A DNA stretch of 64,000 bases from Enterobacter sp. 10-1 (GCA_002270295.1 NISF01000008.1:222076-286075), one strand, 5' to 3'; shown: positions 51,670-63,004, counted from the stretch's first letter. Numbers and translations: made by a program. The notes: a model not told the origin generated them from the letters alone.

Positions 51670-53202
51670 ATGGTCACGCCATATATTTCAATGGCGGGGA
51701 TCGGCAAATCCTTTGGTCCGGTTCACGCATTAAAATCGGTCGATTTAACCGTTTACCCGCATGAAATACACGCATTGCTCGGGGAAAATGGTGCGGGTAA
51801 ATCAACGCTAATGAAAGTTTTGTCGGGGATCCATGAACCGACCAAAGGTACCATTACGATTAATAACGTTAATTATGACAAGCTCGATCATAAATTAGCT
51901 GCCCGGCTTGGCATCGGCATTATTTATCAAGAGCTCAGCGTGATCGATGAATTAACGGTGCTGGAAAATTTATATATTGGCCGACATCTGACGAAAAAAG
52001 TCTGCGGCGTCAATATCATCGACTGGAAGGAGATGCGCTTACGGGCGGCAATGATGCTGCTGCGCATCGGATTAAAAGTCGATTTAGACCAGAAGGTGGC
52101 GAACCTCTCGATCAGCCACAAGCAGATGCTGGAAATCGCCAAAACGCTGATGCTGGATGCCAAAGTGCTAATTATGGACGAACCGACCTCCTCTCTGACC
52201 AACAAAGAGGTCGACTACCTGTTCCTGATCATGAACCAGCTGCGCAAAGAGGGCACCGCCATCGTCTATATCTCGCACAAGCTGGCGGAGATCCGCCGCA
52301 TCTGCGACCGCTACACGGTGATGAAGGACGGCAGCAGCGTCTGCAGCGGAATGGTCAGCGAGGTCAACAACGAAGATATCGTCCGCCTGATGGTCGGCCG
52401 CGAGCTGCAAAACCGTTTTAACGCGATGAAAGAGAGCGCCGGAAATGTCGCAAGCGAAACGGTTTTCGAGGTCAAAAACGTCACCAGCCGGGACAAGAAA
52501 AAGGTCCGCGATATCTCCTTTAGCGTTAGCCGCGGCGAAATCCTCGGCTTCGCCGGCCTGGTGGGCTCCGGACGCACGGAGCTGATGGACTGCCTGTTCG
52601 GCGTGGACAGGCGTAGCGGCGGTGAAATCCTCCTCAACGGCAAAGCGATCACCCCGCGCTCGCCGCTGGACGCCTTGAAGAAAGGCATGGGCTACATCAC
52701 CGAGAGCCGCCGCGACAACGGCTTCTTCGGCAATTTCTCCATCGCCCAGAACATGGCGGTCAGCCGGAGCCTGAAGCATGGCGGCTATAAGGGGGCGATG
52801 GGGCTGTTTCGCGAAGGGGACGAGCGCAAGACGGCGGAAGAGCAGCGCCGGCTGCTGGCGCTGAAGTGCCATTCGGTCGATCAGAACATTGGCGAGCTTT
52901 CCGGCGGAAACCAACAAAAGGTCCTCATTTCCAAATGGCTATGCTGCAACCCCGAAGTCCTCATTTTTGATGAGCCGACGCGCGGTATCGATGTCGGCGC
53001 GAAAGCCGAAATTTATAAAGTGATGCGCCAGCTGGCCGATGACGGAAAAGTCATTCTGATGGTGTCATCCGAACTTCCTGAAATTATCACCGTCTGCGAC
53101 CGCATTGCCGTGTTCTGCGAAGGGCGACTGACGCAAATTCTGACCAATCGCGACGACATGAGCGAAGAGGAGATTATGGTATGGGCACTGCCGCAAGAGT
53201 AA
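51670..53202 (+). CDS. alsA: D-allose ABC transporter ATPase AlsA
   Basis: 510-residue double ABC ATPase for allose import, E. coli length. First half Walker [10 protein letters not shown] and Walker B LIMDEPTSSL; second half has a degenerate Walker A (GLVGSGRTE) and LSGGNQQKV signature, as usual for sugar ATPases. ATG 51670 with GGAG upstream is preferred over GTG 51664. Overlaps alsC by 22 bases. Confidence 0.97.
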   Translation: MVTPYISMAGIGKSFGPVHALKSVDLTVYPHEIHALLGENGAGKSTLMKVLSGIHEPTKGTITINNVNYDKLDHKLAARLGIGIIYQELSVIDELTVLENLYIGRHLTKKVCGVNIIDWKEMRLRAAMMLLRIGLKVDLDQKVANLSISHKQMLEIAKTLMLDAKVLIMDEPTSSLTNKEVDYLFLIMNQLRKEGTAIVYISHKLAEIRRICDRYTVMKDGSSVCSGMVSEVNNEDIVRLMVGRELQNRFNAMKESAGNVASETVFEVKNVTSRDKKKVRDISFSVSRGEILGFAGLVGSGRTELMDCLFGVDRRSGGEILLNGKAITPRSPLDALKKGMGYITESRRDNGFFGNFSIAQNMAVSRSLKHGGYKGAMGLFREGDERKTAEEQRRLLALKCHSVDQNIGELSGGNQQKVLISKWLCCNPEVLIFDEPTRGIDVGAKAEIYKVMRQLADDGKVILMVSSELPEIITVCDRIAVFCEGRLTQILTNRDDMSEEEIMVWALPQE

Positions 53203-54161
53203 AAGACGAGACCGACGGCAAAAAGCCGTTCAACTTCGCGCTGTTCTGGGATAAATACGGCACCTTTTTTATCCTCGCGATTATCGTCGCAATTTTCGGC
53301 ACGCTGTCGCCGGAATACTTTCTGACCACCAACAACATCACGCAAATATTTGTCCAGAGCTCGGTAACGGTGCTTATCGGCATGGGCGAGTTCTTCGCGA
53401 TCCTGGTGGCCGGCATCGACCTCTCCGTCGGCGCCATTCTGGCGCTTTCCGGCATGGTCACCGCCAAGCTGATGCTGGCAGGGGTCGATCCGTTCCTCGC
53501 GGCGCTGATTGGCGGCGTGCTGGTCGGCGGCGCGCTGGGAGCGATTAACGGCTGCCTGGTCAACTGGACAGGCCTGCATCCGTTCATTATTACCCTCGGC
53601 ACCAACGCCATCTTCCGCGGCATCACCCTGGTTATCTCCGATGCCAACTCGGTATACGGCTTCTCTTTTGATTTCGTTAACTTCTTTGCCGCCAGCGTGC
53701 TGGGGATCCCGGTGCCGGTCATCTTCTCGCTCATCGTGGCCGTCATTTTATGGTTCCTGACCACCCGCATGCGGCTGGGCCGCAACATCTACGCCCTCGG
53801 CGGCAATAAAAACTCCGCCTTCTATTCCGGCATCGACGTCAAGTTCCACATGCTGCTGGTATTCATTATTTCCGGCGTCTGCGCCGGGCTGGCGGGGGTG
53901 GTCTCAACGGCGCGCCTCGGGGCAGCGGAGCCTCTGGCCGGAATGGGTTTTGAAACCTACGCCATCGCCAGCGCCATTATCGGCGGCACCAGCTTCTTCG
54001 GGGGAAAGGGACGTATTTTCTCGGTGGTGATCGGCGGTCTGATCATCGGCACCATCAACAACGGACTGAACATTCTCCAGGTACAAACCTACTACCAGCT
54101 GGTGGTGATGGGTGGATTAATTATCGCGGCTGTCGCCCTCGACCGTCTTATCAGTAAGTAA
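53181..54161 (+). CDS. alsC: D-allose ABC permease AlsC
   Basis: 326-residue membrane permease of the ribose-transporter family. Motifs AGIDLSVGAILALSGMV and GLHPFIITLGTNAIFRG, and the late ASAIIGGTSFFGGKG. Its start lies within the end of alsA, as in E. coli. Confidence 0.97.
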   Translation: MGTAARVKDETDGKKPFNFALFWDKYGTFFILAIIVAIFGTLSPEYFLTTNNITQIFVQSSVTVLIGMGEFFAILVAGIDLSVGAILALSGMVTAKLMLAGVDPFLAALIGGVLVGGALGAINGCLVNWTGLHPFIITLGTNAIFRGITLVISDANSVYGFSFDFVNFFAASVLGIPVPVIFSLIVAVILWFLTTRMRLGRNIYALGGNKNSAFYSGIDVKFHMLLVFIISGVCAGLAGVVSTARLGAAEPLAGMGFETYAIASAIIGGTSFFGGKGRIFSVVIGGLIIGTINNGLNILQVQTYYQLVVMGGLIIAAVALDRLISK

Positions 54162-54171
54162 GGAATTTATG

Positions 54172-54867
54172 ATGAAAATTGCCCCCTCTTTAATGTGTAT
54201 GGATCTGCTGAAATTCAAAGAACAGATTGAGTTTATCGACCAGCATGCAGATTACTTTCACATCGACATTATGGATGGCCACTTTGTCCCTAACCTGACG
54301 CTATCGCCGTTCTTCGTCAGCCAGGTGAAGAAGCTGGCCAGCAAACCGCTCGATTGTCATCTGATGGTCACCCGGCCGCAGGATTACATCAGCCAGCTGG
54401 CGCAGGCGGGTGCGGACTTTATCACCCTGCATCCGGAGACCATTAACGGTCAGGCCTTCCGCCTGATAGAAGAGATCCGCCGCCACGGTATGAAGGTTGG
54501 GCTGATTCTCAACCCGGAAACGCCGGTCGAGGCCATGAAGTATTACATCCACAAAGCCGACAAAATCACGGTGATGACCGTCGATCCGGGCTTCGCGGGA
54601 CAGCCGTTTATCCCGGAGATGCTGGCTAAAATCAGTGAGCTGAAGGCCTGGCGCGAACGCGAAGGGCTGGATTACGAAATTGAGATCGACGGCTCATGCA
54701 ATAAAGCGACCTATGAAAGCCTCATGACGGCAGGCGCGGACGTCTTTATCGTCGGCACCTCCGGGCTGTTTAACCATGCAGATAACATTCACGAAGCGTG
54801 GCAGGTCATGGCTGAGCAAATTCTGGCGGCAAAAAACGAGGTATTCCCTCATGCAAAAACGGCTTAA
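54172..54867 (+). CDS. alsE: D-allulose-6-phosphate 3-epimerase AlsE
   Basis: 231-residue TIM-barrel epimerase converting allulose 6-phosphate to fructose 6-phosphate. The ribulose-phosphate epimerase motifs [24 protein letters not shown] and IEIDGS are intact. ATG 54172 is seven bases after AGGA; ATG 54169 is too close. Overlaps alsK by 17 bases. Confidence 0.97.
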   Translation: MKIAPSLMCMDLLKFKEQIEFIDQHADYFHIDIMDGHFVPNLTLSPFFVSQVKKLASKPLDCHLMVTRPQDYISQLAQAGADFITLHPETINGQAFRLIEEIRRHGMKVGLILNPETPVEAMKYYIHKADKITVMTVDPGFAGQPFIPEMLAKISELKAWREREGLDYEIEIDGSCNKATYESLMTAGADVFIVGTSGLFNHADNIHEAWQVMAEQILAAKNEVFPHAKTA

Positions 54868-55798
54868 CGTCGTCGCGGGCGTGGATATGGGGGCAACCCA
54901 TATCCGCTTTTGCCTGCAGACGGCACAGGGCGAGGCGCTACACTGCGAGAAGCTTCGCACCGCCGATGTGCTAACGGCGGGCGGCCTGGTCAGCGGCATC
55001 ACCCTGCTGATTCAGCCGCTGCTCGATCGCTATCAGGCACATTGCTGTGGTCTGGTGATGGGCTTACCGGCGCTGGTCGGCAAGGATAAACGGACGATTA
55101 TCTCCACCCCTAACCTGCCGTTACCGCCAGAAATAGTGCGGACGCTAGCCGATGAGCTGGAACATTCGCTGGCCTGCCCGGTCGAATTCTCCCGCGATGT
55201 CAATCTGCAGCTCTCTTTCGACGTGCAGGAAAACGGTCTGCAGGCGCAGCAGGTCTTAGCCGCGTATCTCGGCACCGGCATGGGCTTCGCCATCTGGCTG
55301 AACGGCGGGCCGTGGACCGGCGCCCACGGTGTAGCGGGAGAGCTGGGGCATATTCCACAGGGCGACGCCGCGCTTATCTGCGGTTGCGGTAATTCCGGCT
55401 GCCTGGAAACCGTCTGTTCAGGTATCGCGCTCAAGCGCTGGTATGAGCAGCAGCCGCGCGGCTATGAGCTTGGCGAGCTGTTTGTTCACGCCGCGGAGGA
55501 ACCCTTTGTCCAGGCCCTTCTGCACCATGCCGCCCGCGCCATCGCCACCAGCATCAACCTCTTCGACCCCGATGCGGTGATCCTCGGCGGCGGCGTGATA
55601 GATATGCCCGACTTTCCGCGCGAGACGCTGATAGCCATGATAAAAACGCATATTCGCCGTCCGCTGCCTTACCAGGCGGTGCGGTTTATCGCGGCATCGT
55701 CCTCGGCGTTTAACGGTGCCCAGGGGGCGGCGGCTCTGGCTCGCTACCATTATTTACCGCAACCTGTCGCAGCGCCTGCTGCAGCTGTGCGCGGGTGA
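54851..55798 (+). CDS. alsK: D-allose kinase AlsK
   Basis: ROK-family sugar kinase, 315 residues (309 in E. coli). ATP-binding [13 protein letters not shown], catalytic region FSRDVN, and ROK zinc motif [10 protein letters not shown]. The start MQKR matches E. coli. The last 89 bases run antisense to the end of the convergent sensor-kinase gene, an unusually long tail overlap. Confidence 0.96.
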   Translation: MQKRLNVVAGVDMGATHIRFCLQTAQGEALHCEKLRTADVLTAGGLVSGITLLIQPLLDRYQAHCCGLVMGLPALVGKDKRTIISTPNLPLPPEIVRTLADELEHSLACPVEFSRDVNLQLSFDVQENGLQAQQVLAAYLGTGMGFAIWLNGGPWTGAHGVAGELGHIPQGDAALICGCGNSGCLETVCSGIALKRWYEQQPRGYELGELFVHAAEEPFVQALLHHAARAIATSINLFDPDAVILGGGVIDMPDFPRETLIAMIKTHIRRPLPYQAVRFIAASSSAFNGAQGAAALARYHYLPQPVAAPAAAVRG

Positions 55799-58316
55799 AG
55801 GGTTTACGCAGCAGCTCGACGTCCGGCAGCGCGGGATTATGCGCCGGGCGCAGATCCTGACCGCTGATTAACAGCAGCGCCACCGTCGGGAAGCGACGCT
55901 GCGTTTCGTTAATGACCTCCGCGCCGCTCAGCCTTCCCGGCAGCATCAGATCGCTGATAAGCAGCGCAATATCCGGCGAGGCCTCCAGCATCTGCAGCGC
56001 CTGCTCGCCGCTGGCGGTTTCCAGCGTCAGCCAGCCAAGCTGATGCAGCTGCTCGCACAGGGTCTGGCGCACGTCCGCCTCATCCTCAAGCACCAGCGCC
56101 AGCCGCTCGGCGCCGATCTCCTGCTCCGCCTCAGGCAGCAGCCCGCTGGCCGTCGCCTGTACCGCCGCGCGCGGCAGCTGCAGGCGCACCGTCGTCCCCT
56201 GACCCGGGGCGCTTTCAATCGTCACCCTTCCCCCCGACTGGCGCACAAAGCCATACACCATCGATAGCCCCAGGCCGCTGCCGCTGCCGGTTTGTTTGGT
56301 GGTAAAGAACGGTTCAAACACCTGCGCTTTCACCTCCAGCGACATCCCGCAGCCGTGATCGACCACCTCCAGCGCCACCATATCCTGCCGCCGCCCGTCG
56401 CTGCGCGCCACGCGCTGATTCCAGCTGCGTATTCTTATCACGCCGGGCCGCCCTTCCATCGCATCCCGCGCGTTCATCACCAGGTTGATAATGGCGTTTT
56501 CCAGCTGGCCGACGTCAATCCACGCCGGCCAGGCGGGGGACTGCGCCTCAATCTCGAGGCTCAGCGCCGCTGGCAGAGAGTGGCGCATCAGTTCGCCGAG
56601 GTTCTCCAGCAGCGGCTTCATCTCAACGGCGTGCGGGTGCAGCGACTGCTTGCGCGAGAAGGCCAGCAGCCGCTGGGTCAGCAGCGCGCCGCGTTCGGCG
56701 GCCTTGCGCGCTCTTGAGATGCGCGCCGCGTCGCCCTCATGGGGCTGAACCAGCTCAAGGCTGCCGATTATCACCGCCAGCAGGTTATTAAAATCATGCG
56801 CCAGGCCGCCGGTCAGCTGGCCGACGGCCTTCATTTTCTGGCTATGGACCAGCGCCTGCTCCAGCCCCTTGCGCTCGGTGCGATCGAGCACCACGTTGAC
56901 CAGACCGCGCCCCGGCACCGGGCTGAAGCGCAGCTCAATCGTCCGGTCGTTCGCCAGCTGCAGCTCCTGCGGCTTCGGCAGCGGTGAAGCGAGGTTGGCC
57001 CGCACGTGCTCCGCGAGGGTCGCCGCCCGGCTCAGCAGCTGCTGGTAGTGCATGCCGCGCTGCAGATCGTTTGCCGCCAGCCCGAGCAGCAGCGGATACT
57101 GCGGATTCCACACCACCAGCTGCCCCTGATTATCAAACAGGGCAAAGCCGTCACGCATCGCGTGAAAGGTGGTCTCCAGCAGCGTGCTTTTCTCTTTCAG
57201 CAGCAGGGAAGTGTGGGCCAGCGAGGCGGTATTGCGGGCGAAGACGTTGAAAGCGCGCGCCAGCTCGCCCAGCTCATCGCGCCGCTGCAGCGCGGGCACC
57301 GAGACGTGGTTCTCACCGTGAGCCAGCCGCGACATGGCGCGAGAAATGGCGGTCAGGTTGGAGCCAAGATTGCGGTAGATATACCAGCCGGCGCAGCCGG
57401 TGATCGCCAGCGCCAGCAGCGCTGACAGCAGAATAAACATGCTGATGGAGCGCAGCTCCTGATGGCTTTGCGCCGCCCGCAGCTCCGACGCCTGCGCCAC
57501 CCTGGCGACATACTGATTAATATCGCTGTTCAGCAGCGCCACCAGCGCCTTGATATGGAACATATACCAGCCGATCGCCAGATCGCTCTCCTCAAGCTGG
57601 GCCGACAGCGGCTCCAGCCTGGCAAGCTCGATCTTAAAATCCGCGAGGATCAGGGCCTGCGTCGGGTCCGCGCTGGTTTGCGGCAGAAAGCCCATCACCT
57701 CATCCAGCTGCTGGACGATCGAACGCGGCGTCGAGGTGTGGATGGCGGCGGTAATCAGCCGATCCATCTCCTCCAGCCGGCGCGGATCGATCGCCGGCGC
57801 GCCAGGCCGATCGCTAAGATCCTGCAGATGGCGCAGATAGCTCTGGTTCTGATACAGCGAGCTGAGCAGCTCATTGCGCTGCAAATGGCGACGCTGGCCG
57901 CGCTCCAGCATTCCGCCTACGCTCTGCTGCAGCTCGTTGCTGCGGCGAATAATGCTGGCGACCAGCGCCAGCTCCTGCTGCGCCAGCGGCGCGGCGGCAA
58001 GCTGGGACAACGAGTGCTTCAGCGCCTGCTGGGTCTCCAGCAGACGCTCGGCCTCGCTTTTATACTCCAGCGCCCCCACTACCTGCGAAAGCCGAACCGC
58101 CGCGGTGGCGACGTTGGCGGTATCGCGCGCGAGGTTCATGCTGCCGGTCATATCGTCCAGCGTCTGGCGCTGCACCTGCTCCTGCAGCAGGCTGGCGTGG
58201 CGAAAACCCAGCACCGCCACCCCGGCGACCATCAGCGTCACCGCCACCATCAGCAGGTTAAACGAAAGCAGGCGTCCGCGGGCGCTGGTGAAAAACGGAT
58301 AACGATGGGATGACAT
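55710..58316 (-). CDS. Hybrid sensor histidine kinase
   Basis: 868-residue membrane kinase. First helix at about 13-35, a periplasmic helical sensor to about 285, second helix ([20 protein letters not shown]), HAMP, a PAS-like segment ([20 protein letters not shown]), HisKA with H507 (GGLAHDFNN), HATPase ([21 protein letters not shown]) and a C-terminal receiver with D789 (ISDLMLPG). No Hpt domain. Its likely partner, an OmpR-type regulator, lies beyond the three-gene sugar transporter that it is divergent from, so it probably controls that transporter in response to sugar or to the loaded binding protein. No specific family name is claimed. Confidence 0.88.
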   Translation of the reverse strand: MSSHRYPFFTSARGRLLSFNLLMVAVTLMVAGVAVLGFRHASLLQEQVQRQTLDDMTGSMNLARDTANVATAAVRLSQVVGALEYKSEAERLLETQQALKHSLSQLAAAPLAQQELALVASIIRRSNELQQSVGGMLERGQRRHLQRNELLSSLYQNQSYLRHLQDLSDRPGAPAIDPRRLEEMDRLITAAIHTSTPRSIVQQLDEVMGFLPQTSADPTQALILADFKIELARLEPLSAQLEESDLAIGWYMFHIKALVALLNSDINQYVARVAQASELRAAQSHQELRSISMFILLSALLALAITGCAGWYIYRNLGSNLTAISRAMSRLAHGENHVSVPALQRRDELGELARAFNVFARNTASLAHTSLLLKEKSTLLETTFHAMRDGFALFDNQGQLVVWNPQYPLLLGLAANDLQRGMHYQQLLSRAATLAEHVRANLASPLPKPQELQLANDRTIELRFSPVPGRGLVNVVLDRTERKGLEQALVHSQKMKAVGQLTGGLAHDFNNLLAVIIGSLELVQPHEGDAARISRARKAAERGALLTQRLLAFSRKQSLHPHAVEMKPLLENLGELMRHSLPAALSLEIEAQSPAWPAWIDVGQLENAIINLVMNARDAMEGRPGVIRIRSWNQRVARSDGRRQDMVALEVVDHGCGMSLEVKAQVFEPFFTTKQTGSGSGLGLSMVYGFVRQSGGRVTIESAPGQGTTVRLQLPRAAVQATASGLLPEAEQEIGAERLALVLEDEADVRQTLCEQLHQLGWLTLETASGEQALQMLEASPDIALLISDLMLPGRLSGAEVINETQRRFPTVALLLISGQDLRPAHNPALPDVELLRKPFTRAQLQQALRQVAVNNGSEPEPPPPGHR

Positions 58317-58501
58317 GGTCGGCTCCGCGCTAGTTTTGTTTATCCTGGCGGCTGGCGGCAGCGACGGGGAGAGTAACGTTGCGTAATTGTGATCAAGATT
58401 AACTATTCATCAATATGACAAATATGAACGGCTTCTGACATTTTGCATTTATCAGCCTGTGGTGCACTGCCGCTATCGACCGCTCTCGCAGGAGACCCCT
58501 T
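58317..58501. promoter_or_regulatory. Divergent promoter region, kinase / sugar ABC operon
   Basis: 185 bases, AT-rich at 58380-58450, between divergent genes. No individual operator could be assigned by eye; direct repeats for the OmpR-type regulator would be expected here. Confidence 0.4.
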
Positions 58502-60022
58502 ATGCCAGCAACGCCGGTACTATCCATGCGCAATATTGCCAAAGCCTTTGGCAAATTTTATGCGCTGAAAGGCGTCGATTTGACGGTCTGGCCCGGCGAG
58601 ATCCACGCCCTGATGGGCGAAAACGGCGCCGGGAAAAGCACGCTAATGAAGATCCTCGCCGGCGCCTATACCGCGACCAGCGGTGAGATCCTGATCGACG
58701 GGAAACCGCACACCATCAAAGGGCCAAAAGACGCGCTTGCGGCGGGCATCACGCTGATTTATCAGGAGATGCAGCTGGCGCCCAACCTCACCGTCGCCGA
58801 AAATATTTTTCTCGGCAGCGAGCTGGCGCGCGGCGGAATGGTGCAGCGCAAAGAGATGCAAATCCAGGCCCAGGCGGTGATTGATCGTCTTGGCGCCCAG
58901 TTTAAGGCCAGCGATCGGGTGATGAAGCTGACCATTGCCGAACAGCAGCAGGTGGAGATCGCCCGCGCCCTGCACCGCAACAGCCGAATTCTGGTGATGG
59001 ATGAGCCTACCGCCGCCCTCTCTTCGCGTGAAACCCAGCGCCTGTTTGAGCTGATTCTGCGCCTGCGCGATGAGGGCATGGCGATTATCTATATCAGCCA
59101 CCGCATGGCGGAGGTCTATGAGCTGTCCGATCGCGTCAGCGTCCTGCGCGACGGTCAGTACGTCGGCAGCCTGACCCGCGACAGGCTCAACGCCTCCGAG
59201 CTGGTGCGCATGATGGTGGGCCGTCCGCTCAGCGACCTGTTCAACAAAGAACGCGATATCCCGCTCGGCCAGCCGCGCCTGCGGGTACAGGATTTGACCG
59301 ACGGCAGCAAGGTGAAGCCGAGCAGCCTGGTGGTGCACGCCGGAGAAATCGTCGGCCTCGCCGGGCTGGTCGGCGCGGGCCGCTCCGAGCTGGCGCAGCT
59401 GATTTTCGGCGTGCGCAAGGCGAGCGGCGGCATGATTGAAATCGACGGCGAGCCGGTGGTGATCCACTCGCCGCGCGAGGCCATCGATCTCGGCATCGGC
59501 TTTCTTACCGAGAACCGCAAGGAGCAGGGGCTGTTCCTCGAACTGGCGGCGCAGGAAAACATCACTATGGCGACGCTGGAGCGCGACGCCAGCTGGGGCA
59601 TGCTCAACCGTAAAAAGGCGCAGACCATCTCCGATGACGCCATCTCTTTGCTCAATATTCGCGTCCCGCATTCGCAGGTGCGGGCGGGCGGCCTTTCCGG
59701 CGGCAACCAGCAAAAGCTGCTGATCTCCCGCTGGGTGGCGATCGGCCCGCGGCTCCTGATCCTCGATGAGCCCACGCGCGGCGTCGACGTCGGCGCCAAA
59801 AGCGAAATTTACCGCATCATGAACCAGATGGCGCGTCAGGGCGTGGCCATTTTAATGATCTCCAGCGAATTACCGGAAGTGGTCGGTATGAGCGACCGGG
59901 TATACGTGATGCGCGAAGGCGCTATTGTCGGCGAACTGCAGGCCGACGAGATCGGCCAGGAAAGCATCATGACGCTGGCCACCGGCGTTAACGACTCTCA
60001 CCTTAAGGCGGAACAACCATGA
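58502..60022 (+). CDS. Ribose-type ABC sugar transporter ATPase
   Basis: 506-residue double ABC ATPase of the RbsA/MglA/XylG family. First half GENGAGKST, second half GLVGAGRSE, signatures in both, Walker [12 protein letters not shown] and [17 protein letters not shown] lies eight bases before the start. Overlaps the permease by four bases. The sugar is not deducible; relatives transport ribose, xylose or galactofuranose. Confidence 0.93.
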   Translation: MPATPVLSMRNIAKAFGKFYALKGVDLTVWPGEIHALMGENGAGKSTLMKILAGAYTATSGEILIDGKPHTIKGPKDALAAGITLIYQEMQLAPNLTVAENIFLGSELARGGMVQRKEMQIQAQAVIDRLGAQFKASDRVMKLTIAEQQQVEIARALHRNSRILVMDEPTAALSSRETQRLFELILRLRDEGMAIIYISHRMAEVYELSDRVSVLRDGQYVGSLTRDRLNASELVRMMVGRPLSDLFNKERDIPLGQPRLRVQDLTDGSKVKPSSLVVHAGEIVGLAGLVGAGRSELAQLIFGVRKASGGMIEIDGEPVVIHSPREAIDLGIGFLTENRKEQGLFLELAAQENITMATLERDASWGMLNRKKAQTISDDAISLLNIRVPHSQVRAGGLSGGNQQKLLISRWVAIGPRLLILDEPTRGVDVGAKSEIYRIMNQMARQGVAILMISSELPEVVGMSDRVYVMREGAIVGELQADEIGQESIMTLATGVNDSHLKAEQP

Positions 60023-61020
60023 CAACGCAAAAAGAGACCGCCGCCCGGCCGGTGGCAAAATCAGCATCGGCGAAAAAAATTCTGATGGGCGATTTGATGC
60101 AAACGGTCGGCATCCTGCCGATTTTAATCCTGATCGTCGCGGTATTTGGCTTTATTGCCCCGAACTTCTTTACCGAAAGCAACCTGCTGAACATTACCCG
60201 CCAGGCGTCCATCAACATCGTGCTCGCGGCGGGCATGACCTTTATTATTTTAACCGGCGGGATCGACCTGTCGGTCGGCTCTATTCTCGGCACCACCGCG
60301 GTGGCGGCGATGGTGGTCTCGCTGATGCCGGAGCTCTCCCTGCTCTCCATTCCGGCGGCGCTGATGCTCGGCCTGCTGCTGGGCCTGTTTAACGGCGCGC
60401 TGGTCGCCTTCGCCGGGCTGCCGCCGTTTATCGTTACGCTAGGCACCTATACGGCGCTGCGCGGGGCCGCCTATCTGCTGGCCGACGGCACCACGGTGAT
60501 CAACTCCGATATCAGCTTTGAATGGATCGGCAACGATTATCTCGGGCCGGTGCCGTGGCTGGTGGTGATCGCCCTGGCGGTGATTGCGGTGTGCTGGTTC
60601 ATTCTGCGCCGCACCACGCTCGGCGTGCATATCTACGCGGTGGGCGGCAATATGCAAGCCGCAAGGCTGACCGGCATCAAGGTGTGGCTGGTGCTGCTGT
60701 TCGTCTACGGCATGAGCGGACTGCTCTCCGGGCTGGGCGGGGTGATGAGCGCCTCGCGGCTGTACAGCGCCAACGGCAACCTCGGCGTGGGCTATGAGCT
60801 GGACGCCATCGCCGCGGTTATCCTCGGCGGCACCAGCTTCGTCGGCGGTATCGGCACCATCACCGGTACCCTGGTGGGGGCGCTGATTATCGCCACCCTC
60901 AATAACGGCATGACGCTGATGGGCGTCTCCTATTTCTGGCAACTGGTGATCAAAGGGGCGGTGATCATCATTGCGGTACTGATCGACAAATACCGTACCC
61001 GACACCATCAAAGTGCATAA
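60019..61020 (+). CDS. Ribose-type ABC sugar permease
   Basis: 333-residue RbsC-family permease with eight or more helices. Motifs [30 protein letters not shown] and [14 protein letters not shown]. An N-terminal cytosolic stretch (about 28 residues rich in Ala/Lys) precedes the first helix. Forms the channel with the upstream ATPase. Confidence 0.93.
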   Translation: MTTQKETAARPVAKSASAKKILMGDLMQTVGILPILILIVAVFGFIAPNFFTESNLLNITRQASINIVLAAGMTFIILTGGIDLSVGSILGTTAVAAMVVSLMPELSLLSIPAALMLGLLLGLFNGALVAFAGLPPFIVTLGTYTALRGAAYLLADGTTVINSDISFEWIGNDYLGPVPWLVVIALAVIAVCWFILRRTTLGVHIYAVGGNMQAARLTGIKVWLVLLFVYGMSGLLSGLGGVMSASRLYSANGNLGVGYELDAIAAVILGGTSFVGGIGTITGTLVGALIIATLNNGMTLMGVSYFWQLVIKGAVIIIAVLIDKYRTRHHQSA

Positions 61021-61056
61021 CAACAATACCAATACCCTACGAGTGAGGAAGACAAT

Positions 61057-61998
61057 ATGCGTTTGAAACCGTTAGCGATCGCGCTCTGTGCCGGCACGCT
61101 GCTGGCCGCAGCGCCGTTCACCCAGGCTAAAGAACTCAAATCCATCGGCGTGACGGTCGGCGATCTGGCCAACCCGTTCTTCGTCCAGATCACCAAAGGC
61201 GCCGAGCTGGAAGCCCGCAAGCTGGCCGGGGATGGCGTCAAAGTGACGCTGGTTTCCAGCGGCTACGATCTCGGTCAGCAGGTCGCGCAGATCGATAACT
61301 TTATCGCCGCGAAGGTCGACATGATTATCCTTAACGCCGCCGACTCCAAGGGCATCGGCCCGGCGGTGAAACGGGCGAAAGACGCCGGCATCGTGGTGGT
61401 GGCGGTGGACGTGGCCGCCGAAGGGGCGGACGCCACGATTACCTCCGACAACACCCAGGCGGGCGAAATGGCCTGTAAATACATCACCGACCGCCTGAAA
61501 GGGAAAGGCAACGTGGTGATTATCAACGGGCCGCCGGTTTCTGCGGTGCAGAACCGCGTCGAGGGCTGCCAGACGGAGTTCAAGCGCCACCCGGATATCA
61601 AAGTGCTGTCGTATAACCAGAACGCCAAGGGCAGCCGCGAAGGCGGCCTGGAAATTATGACCTCGCTGCTGGCCGCCAATCCGAAAATCGACGGCGTATT
61701 TGCGATTAACGACCCTACCGCCATCGGCGCGGACCTGGCGGCCAAACAGGCCCAGCGCCGTGAGTTCTTTATCGTCGGCGTCGACGGTAGTCCGGACGGG
61801 GAAGAAGCGTTGAAGCGTAAGAATTCGCTGTTTGTCGCCACCCCGGCCCAGGACCCGCAGGTGATGGCGGCGAAGGCGGTAGAGATTGGCTACGACATCC
61901 TGCAGGGCAAACCGGCGCCAACGGCTCCGGTGCTGATCCCGGTGACGATGATCGATAAAAACAACATTGGTACTTATAAAGGCTGGACCGTGAAGTAA
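61057..61998 (+). CDS. Ribose-type ABC sugar-binding protein
   Basis: 313-residue periplasmic binding protein. Signal peptide to about residue 24 (APFTQAKEL). Motifs GVTVGDLANPFFVQITKGAE, LNAADSKGIGPAVKRA, DNTQAGEMACKYI and VFAINDPTAIGADLA are those of ribose/YtfQ-type proteins. AGGAAG lies before the start. Last gene of the three-gene operon and possible input signal for the flanking sensor kinase. Confidence 0.93.
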   Translation: MRLKPLAIALCAGTLLAAAPFTQAKELKSIGVTVGDLANPFFVQITKGAELEARKLAGDGVKVTLVSSGYDLGQQVAQIDNFIAAKVDMIILNAADSKGIGPAVKRAKDAGIVVVAVDVAAEGADATITSDNTQAGEMACKYITDRLKGKGNVVIINGPPVSAVQNRVEGCQTEFKRHPDIKVLSYNQNAKGSREGGLEIMTSLLAANPKIDGVFAINDPTAIGADLAAKQAQRREFFIVGVDGSPDGEEALKRKNSLFVATPAQDPQVMAAKAVEIGYDILQGKPAPTAPVLIPVTMIDKNNIGTYKGWTVK

Positions 61999-62018
61999 GC
62001 GGAATCGGCCAGGCAATG

Positions 62019-62037
62019 CCCCGGGAAGCGCCCGGGG
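62019..62037. terminator. Hairpin between sugar ABC operon and response regulator
   Basis: Perfect stem CCCCGGG / CCCGGGG with an AAGCG loop between convergent genes. The T-run is weak (TTAGCCCCTT), so termination efficiency is uncertain. Confidence 0.55.
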
Positions 62038-62052
62038 TTAGCCCCTTCGCGG

Positions 62053-62784
62053 CTACGCCGCCTTATCGCCGTGGATAACGTCTGCGGCGAACACATAGCC
62101 CAGGCCGCGCATGGTTTTGATCAGCGCCGGCTGATGCGGATTAAGCTCAATTTTGCGCCGCAGGCGCATGATCAGCACGTCAATCGTGCGATCAAACACC
62201 TCGATGCTCTCGCTATGGGTCAACGTCAGCAGCTGTTCGCGGTTCAGCACCCGCCGGGCGTTCTGCGCCAGCGCCAGCAGCAGGCCATATTCACCCTGAG
62301 TCAGCGGCACCGGCTGCTGCTGAGGGTTAAATAGCTCGCAGCGGCCGGTATCCAGCCGCCAGCCGTTAAAAATCAGCCCCGTACCGCCGCCAACGCCGCT
62401 CTCAGCGGCCAGCGCGCCGCTGCGTCTGAGCACCGCTTTCACCCGCGCCACCACCACCCGGGAGTTAAACGGCTTGCCGATGTAGTCGTCGGCGCCCATC
62501 TCCAGCCCCACCACGACGTCGGCTTCGCTCCCGAGACCGGTGAGCATCACCACCGGCAGATCGGGTCTGCTGCGCTGCAGCTGCTGCAGCACCAGCAGGC
62601 CGTTGGTATCAGGCAAAATCATGTCCAGCAGGACGAGGGAAATATCCGCCCGCTGCGCCGCCACCGCCAGCGCTTCGCCGCCGGTTTGGCGCACCAGCAC
62701 GTCAAAAACGTGCGCGCTGAGCACGTCGCACAGCAGTTCGCAGATTGCGCTGTCGTCATCAACAACCAAAATGACCGGTTTCAT
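62053..62784 (-). CDS. OmpR-family response regulator
   Basis: 243 residues. Receiver domain with acidic pocket DDD (residues 9-11), phosphoacceptor in LLDMILPDTNG and conserved lysine in GKPF. The C-terminal winged helix (LTQGEYGLLLALAQNARRVL, ending MRGLGYVF) is of the OmpR/PhoB type. Convergent with the sugar ABC operon and encoded on the same strand as the hybrid kinase on its other side; inferred to be the kinase's partner. Confidence 0.9.
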   Translation of the reverse strand: MKPVILVVDDDSAICELLCDVLSAHVFDVLVRQTGGEALAVAAQRADISLVLLDMILPDTNGLLVLQQLQRSRPDLPVVMLTGLGSEADVVVGLEMGADDYIGKPFNSRVVVARVKAVLRRSGALAAESGVGGGTGLIFNGWRLDTGRCELFNPQQQPVPLTQGEYGLLLALAQNARRVLNREQLLTLTHSESIEVFDRTIDVLIMRLRRKIELNPHQPALIKTMRGLGYVFAADVIHGDKAA

Positions 62785-62987
62785 AGCTTGCCTCTGCCCG
62801 CCGGGAGGATGTCTGTATGATTAATTCAGCAAACCAACTCCGACAAATCCATTGCCGGATAGCGTTTCTTCAACCCATGTCACAACTCCGCCCGCTTCGA
62901 CACGTCAAAACTGACGACGCCCTGCTTTTCGTCAGCACTTCGCCCAAAAATCCGGCGTATCATCAGGAAATACCCACAATGAAAACA
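62785..62987. other. Upstream region of fdhF
   Basis: No gene. By analogy with E. coli this region should carry the FhlA activator sites; an inverted-repeat-like stretch at about 62900-62925 (CACGTCAAAACTGACG) is a possible candidate. Confidence 0.4.
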
Positions 62988-63004
62988 TGGCATAGAAGAT
63001 GCAT
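62988..63004 (+). promoter_or_regulatory. Sigma-54 promoter of fdhF
   Basis: TGGCATAGAAGATGCAT has the invariant GG and GC at the -24/-12 spacing (ten bases between) and differs little from the E. coli fdhF promoter, which depends on sigma-54 and FhlA with formate. Confidence 0.85.

Noticed and set aside
61072..62016. 314-codon minus-strand frame opposite the sugar-binding protein
   Set aside because: Shadow of a clear binding-protein gene with signal peptide and family motifs on the plus strand.
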